Shown: piece by piece, positions 5,121-7,355 of the stretch | Layout: the number at the start of each line of letters is the position of its first letter | How positions within the stretch are numbered: the stretch's first letter is position 1 | The notes under the pieces: model-generated | Seen by the model: only the letters and a program-made list of their open reading frames with translations | The model's database searches: none | Told to the model about the DNA's origin: nothing | Assembly: GCA_019420425.1 (NCBI GenBank) | Contig: JAHZHG010000084.1 | Span: 2,089-9,443, forward strand | Length of the DNA stretch: 7,355 nucleotides | Source of the DNA: Clostridiales bacterium | GTDB taxonomy: Bacteria > Bacillota > Clostridia > Lachnospirales > Lachnospiraceae | Reading direction: 5' to 3' | Program-made: the position numbers and the translations under genes

Positions 5121-6394
5121 TGGCGGCAATGCTATTTATTTTACTGATTGTGCTGATTATGGTCGGCGTGCCGATCGGCTTTAGTATCCTGCTTTCCAGT
5201 ACGATCTATCTGCAGGTGACGGAGTTAAAGCCGCTGGTGATTATTGCCCAGAAAATTGCTCTGGGGCTGGACTCCTTCCCGCTGCTGGCGATTCCGCTCT
5301 TTGTTCTGATGGGCTACATCATGGAGAGCTGCGGCCTGTCCAAGCGGCTGGTGGATTTTATCAATATCCTGACGGGAAATATCCGCGGAGCCATGGGCGT
5401 GGTGACGGTAATCTGCTGCACCATATTTGCAGCGCTGTCCGGCTCCGGCCCGGCCACGGTGGCAGCCATCGGATCAATCATGATTCCGGCGATGATTGAC
5501 AACGGGTATCCGCCGAAATCGGCGGCAGGCCTGACGGCCATGGCAGGCGCCCTCGGCCCGATTATCCCGCCCAGTATCGTCATGATTGTGTATGGAACCA
5601 GCATGAATGTATCCATTACGAAACTGTTCATGGGCGGCGTTGTGCCCGGGCTGCTGATTGCCCTGGTGCTGATTATGACGAATCTGGTTCTGGCAAAGCG
5701 ATGGAACCTGAAAAAGCTGGAACGGACTCGTACCGGAAAAGAAATCGTTAAATGCTTCCTGGAGGCATTTCCCGTGCTGCTGCTCCCGGTGATCATCCTG
5801 GGCGGAATCTACGGCGGTATTTTTACCCCGACCGAATCGGCCACTGCCGGCGTGGTGTACAGCCTGATTCTCTCCCTGGCCTATCGGAAGCTGAATGTGA
5901 AAACCTTTGTGGAATCCATGAAAAAGACGGTGGAAACCTCTGCGATGATCTGCTTCCTGATTGGAGCTGCGGCCGTATTCTGCTGGATATTGTCCACCTC
6001 ACGGATACCGACGGCCATCGCGAACGCAGTCATTCCGATGCTGAATGGAAACAGAGTATTGTACTGGATGATTCTGGTGGTTATCCTGATGTTTATCGGC
6101 TGCCTGATGGAGAGTCTGGCCAGCGTGGTTGTGCTGGCGCCGATTCTGGCGCCGATTGGAACGGCGATGGGCATCGACGAAATCCATCTGGGTGTGATTT
6201 TCTGTATTACCCTAATCGTGGGCTTTGTTACGCCGCCCTTTGGCGCCAACCTCTTTACTGTGGTGGGGATTACCAAGCAGCCCTTCGGGGATGTGGTGAG
6301 CGGTGTGCTGCCGTTTCTGGCGGTGGTGTTCCTGACGCTGATCGTGCTGATCTGCTGTCCGGTGCTGATCACCTTCCTGCCCTCACTGATGTAG
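5120..6394 (+). CDS. dctM: TRAP transporter large permease DctM
   Basis: A 424-residue, highly hydrophobic membrane protein, the standard DctM length. It is the ion-coupled transport channel of the TRAP system, using a Na+ (or H+) gradient to bring in the acid delivered by DctP. Family motifs occur in order: VGVPIGFSILLSS (15-27), FPLLAIPLFVLMGYIM (53-68), ALSGSGPATVAAIGSIMIPA (105-124), GALGPIIPPSIVMIVYG (143-159), GGIFTPTESATAGVVYS (232-248) and GFVTPPFGANLF (368-379). The two Gly/Ser/Pro-rich inverted-repeat hairpins, around 105-155 and 325-380, match the DctM elevator-type architecture. The start is ATG 5120, overlapping the dctQ stop. The stop TAG (6392-6394) overlaps the Shine-Dalgarno of the following hydrolase gene, so the whole unit is tightly co-translated. 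It is complete, with no frameshift. Confidence 0.96.
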   Translation: MAAMLFILLIVLIMVGVPIGFSILLSSTIYLQVTELKPLVIIAQKIALGLDSFPLLAIPLFVLMGYIMESCGLSKRLVDFINILTGNIRGAMGVVTVICCTIFAALSGSGPATVAAIGSIMIPAMIDNGYPPKSAAGLTAMAGALGPIIPPSIVMIVYGTSMNVSITKLFMGGVVPGLLIALVLIMTNLVLAKRWNLKKLERTRTGKEIVKCFLEAFPVLLLPVIILGGIYGGIFTPTESATAGVVYSLILSLAYRKLNVKTFVESMKKTVETSAMICFLIGAAAVFCWILSTSRIPTAIANAVIPMLNGNRVLYWMILVVILMFIGCLMESLASVVVLAPILAPIGTAMGIDEIHLGVIFCITLIVGFVTPPFGANLFTVVGITKQPFGDVVSGVLPFLAVVFLTLIVLICCPVLITFLPSLM

Positions 6395-6398
6395 GAGG
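6393..6398 (+). promoter_or_regulatory. Ribosome-binding site overlapping the dctM stop; fixes the hydrolase start
   Basis: AGGAGG overlaps the last two bases of the dctM stop codon TAG and precedes ATG 6406 by 7 nt. This rules out the much longer open frame that runs back into dctM. Confidence 0.85.
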
Positions 6399-6405
6399 TG
6401 TAGCG

Positions 6406-7275
6406 ATGGAAGAGCTTTTACGGGACGCGTATGACCTGCACATCCACTGCGGGCCGGATATCATTCCGAGAAAAGTAGATGATAAAGAAATGGCGCTGCG
6501 TGCGGTGGCAAAGGGGATGAAGGGATTCGCCATAAAATCCCACTATACCCCCACCGCGGAGCGGGCCGCAGTAGTGAGAAAAGAGGTGCCGGCCTGCCAT
6601 GCCGTGGGGGCCGTTACCTTAAATTCCACCGTCGGCGGGATCAATCCCATGGCCGTAGAGGCGGCTGCCCGGCTGGGCGCAGGAATCGTATGGTGTCCGA
6701 CCTTTGATTCGGCCTCCCAGCAAAGCTACTATTTGGAGCGCCTGCCCCAGTACGTGACCATGCAGGCAAAGCTGGTCGGGCGGAGGATGGCTGTACCGTC
6801 GTACTGCCTGATTGACAAAGAGGGAAGGCTGGTGCGCCAGATGCAGGAGGTCTTTGATCTCGTCCAGGAATACGGCCTGATGCTCGGCACAGGCCACATT
6901 ACCCACCAGGAAACCTTTGCGCTGGCCGAAGAGGCGAAAAAGAGGGGGTTCAAAAAGCTGGTTATCACCCACGCAGACTGGGAATTTACCGCCTACAGCC
7001 TGGAGGAACAAAAGCGGCTGGTTGAGCTGGGCGCAGTGATCGAGCACTCCTACACCTCGCCGGCAGAGGGCTACGTAAGCTGGGAGGCCGTAGCCGCCCA
7101 GATTCGCGGCATCGGCCCTGAGCACGTCATCCTCTCTACCGATTTGGGACAGGTAAAAAACGAATACCCGGATGAGGGATTCGGGCAGTTTTTGAACATC
7201 CTGTGGGAGATGGGCTTTAGCAGAGAAGAGCTGTATCGGATGACGGCGGAGAACACGGCGGCGCTGGTAGAATAG
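6406..7275 (+). CDS. DUF6282-type metal-dependent hydrolase (amidohydrolase-like)
   Basis: A 289-residue cytosolic protein with the layout of an amidohydrolase-superfamily TIM-barrel enzyme; it resembles the DUF6282 family, whose chemistry is not established as far as I know. Likely metal ligands occur in the usual order: His12-x-His14 in YDLHIHCGPD, Lys44 and His46 in AIKSHYTPT, His164 in GTGHITH, His189 in VITHADWE, and Asp246 in LSTDLGQ. Such enzymes hydrolyse lactones, amides, cyclic imides or phosphoesters, or sometimes decarboxylate. No signal peptide is seen. The start at 6406 is set by AGGAGG (6393-6398). As last gene of the operon, 11 bp behind dctM, it probably acts on the imported compound or a derived intermediate. 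A lactone-opening role beside an RraA-like aldolase would parallel LigI and LigK of protocatechuate 4,5-cleavage, but this is an analogy only. Confidence 0.82.
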   Translation: MEELLRDAYDLHIHCGPDIIPRKVDDKEMALRAVAKGMKGFAIKSHYTPTAERAAVVRKEVPACHAVGAVTLNSTVGGINPMAVEAAARLGAGIVWCPTFDSASQQSYYLERLPQYVTMQAKLVGRRMAVPSYCLIDKEGRLVRQMQEVFDLVQEYGLMLGTGHITHQETFALAEEAKKRGFKKLVITHADWEFTAYSLEEQKRLVELGAVIEHSYTSPAEGYVSWEAVAAQIRGIGPEHVILSTDLGQVKNEYPDEGFGQFLNILWEMGFSREELYRMTAENTAALVE

Positions 7276-7355
7276 ACACAAGAGAGGGGCGGGGTATTCA
7301 GTGGATACCCGGACGCCCCGGCTGGCCCACTATGCTCCGTCAGACACGGCGAATT
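7276..7355. other. Last 80 bases: hairpin and no supportable gene
   Basis: Apart from the hairpin I can support no gene here. Two weak possibilities exist. A + strand GTG at 7301, with GGGG 6 nt before it, opens a frame that runs off the window end. A - strand frame entering from beyond the window would stop at 7330-7332 (TAG), placing the hairpin just past its end. Neither can be judged without the next sequence. Confidence 0.3.
7286..7319. terminator. GC-rich hairpin after the operon; possible terminator
   Basis: GGGGCG (7286-7291) pairs with CGCCCC (7314-7319), and GGGTAT (7292-7297) pairs with ATACCC (7305-7310), with a three-base bulge (7311-7313) and a 7-nt loop. It lies 10 bp after the hydrolase stop. 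On the + strand no T-run follows (GGCTGGCC...), so it is not a classic intrinsic terminator in that direction. Read on the - strand, the stem is followed by TCTCTTGTGT, which is more terminator-like. Confidence 0.5.

Noticed and set aside
5752..6405. N-terminal extension of the hydrolase frame back into dctM
   Set aside because: The extension lies out of frame inside the well-conserved dctM gene, has composition unlike a real protein (many Gly/Arg/Cys), and a perfect ribosome-binding site sets the start at 6406.

Overview
The window looks like a chromosomal segment of an anaerobic, gut-type Bacillota (class Clostridia, possibly Lachnospiraceae or Oscillospiraceae). This is an inference from strong AGGAGG ribosome-binding sites before nearly every gene, GC-rich coding sequence beside an AT-rich regulatory gap, an ABC-2/NatB-type permease of Firmicutes style, and an RpiR regulator next to a TRAP transporter. 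No rRNA, tRNA, mobile element or CRISPR array is visible. All genes lie on the + strand.

Layout. Positions 1-797 hold the 3' end of an ABC-2 type exporter permease. Then comes an RpiR-family sugar/acid-responsive regulator (823-1692), closed by a strong intrinsic terminator (1713-1751). An AT-rich 249-bp gap (1693-1941) carries a near-consensus sigma-70 type promoter (TTGAAT, 17 bp, TATAAT) with repeats overlapping and flanking it that are good operator candidates. From this promoter a tightly packed six-gene operon runs to 7275: a D-isomer-specific 2-hydroxyacid dehydrogenase (1942-2865), an RraA-like class II aldolase (2906-3586), a complete tripartite TRAP transporter (DctP 3615-4610, DctQ 4629-5120, DctM 5120-6394) and a DUF6282-type metal-dependent hydrolase (6406-7275). 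The last 80 bases hold a GC-rich hairpin and no gene that I can support firmly.

How the genes may work together (inference). The TRAP system should import an organic acid. The hydrolase could open a lactone or cleave an amide or ester. The dehydrogenase could oxidise a 2-hydroxy acid to a 2-oxo acid. The RraA-like aldolase could then split a 4-hydroxy-2-oxo acid into pyruvate plus a carbonyl compound. The order 'oxidise C2, then retro-aldol at C3-C4' is chemically coherent and points to a 2,4-dihydroxy acid (or its gamma-lactone) as substrate. RpiR would sense the substrate or an intermediate through its SIS domain. The exact substrate cannot be read from the sequence. This cluster is the best candidate in the window for an undescribed catabolic system.
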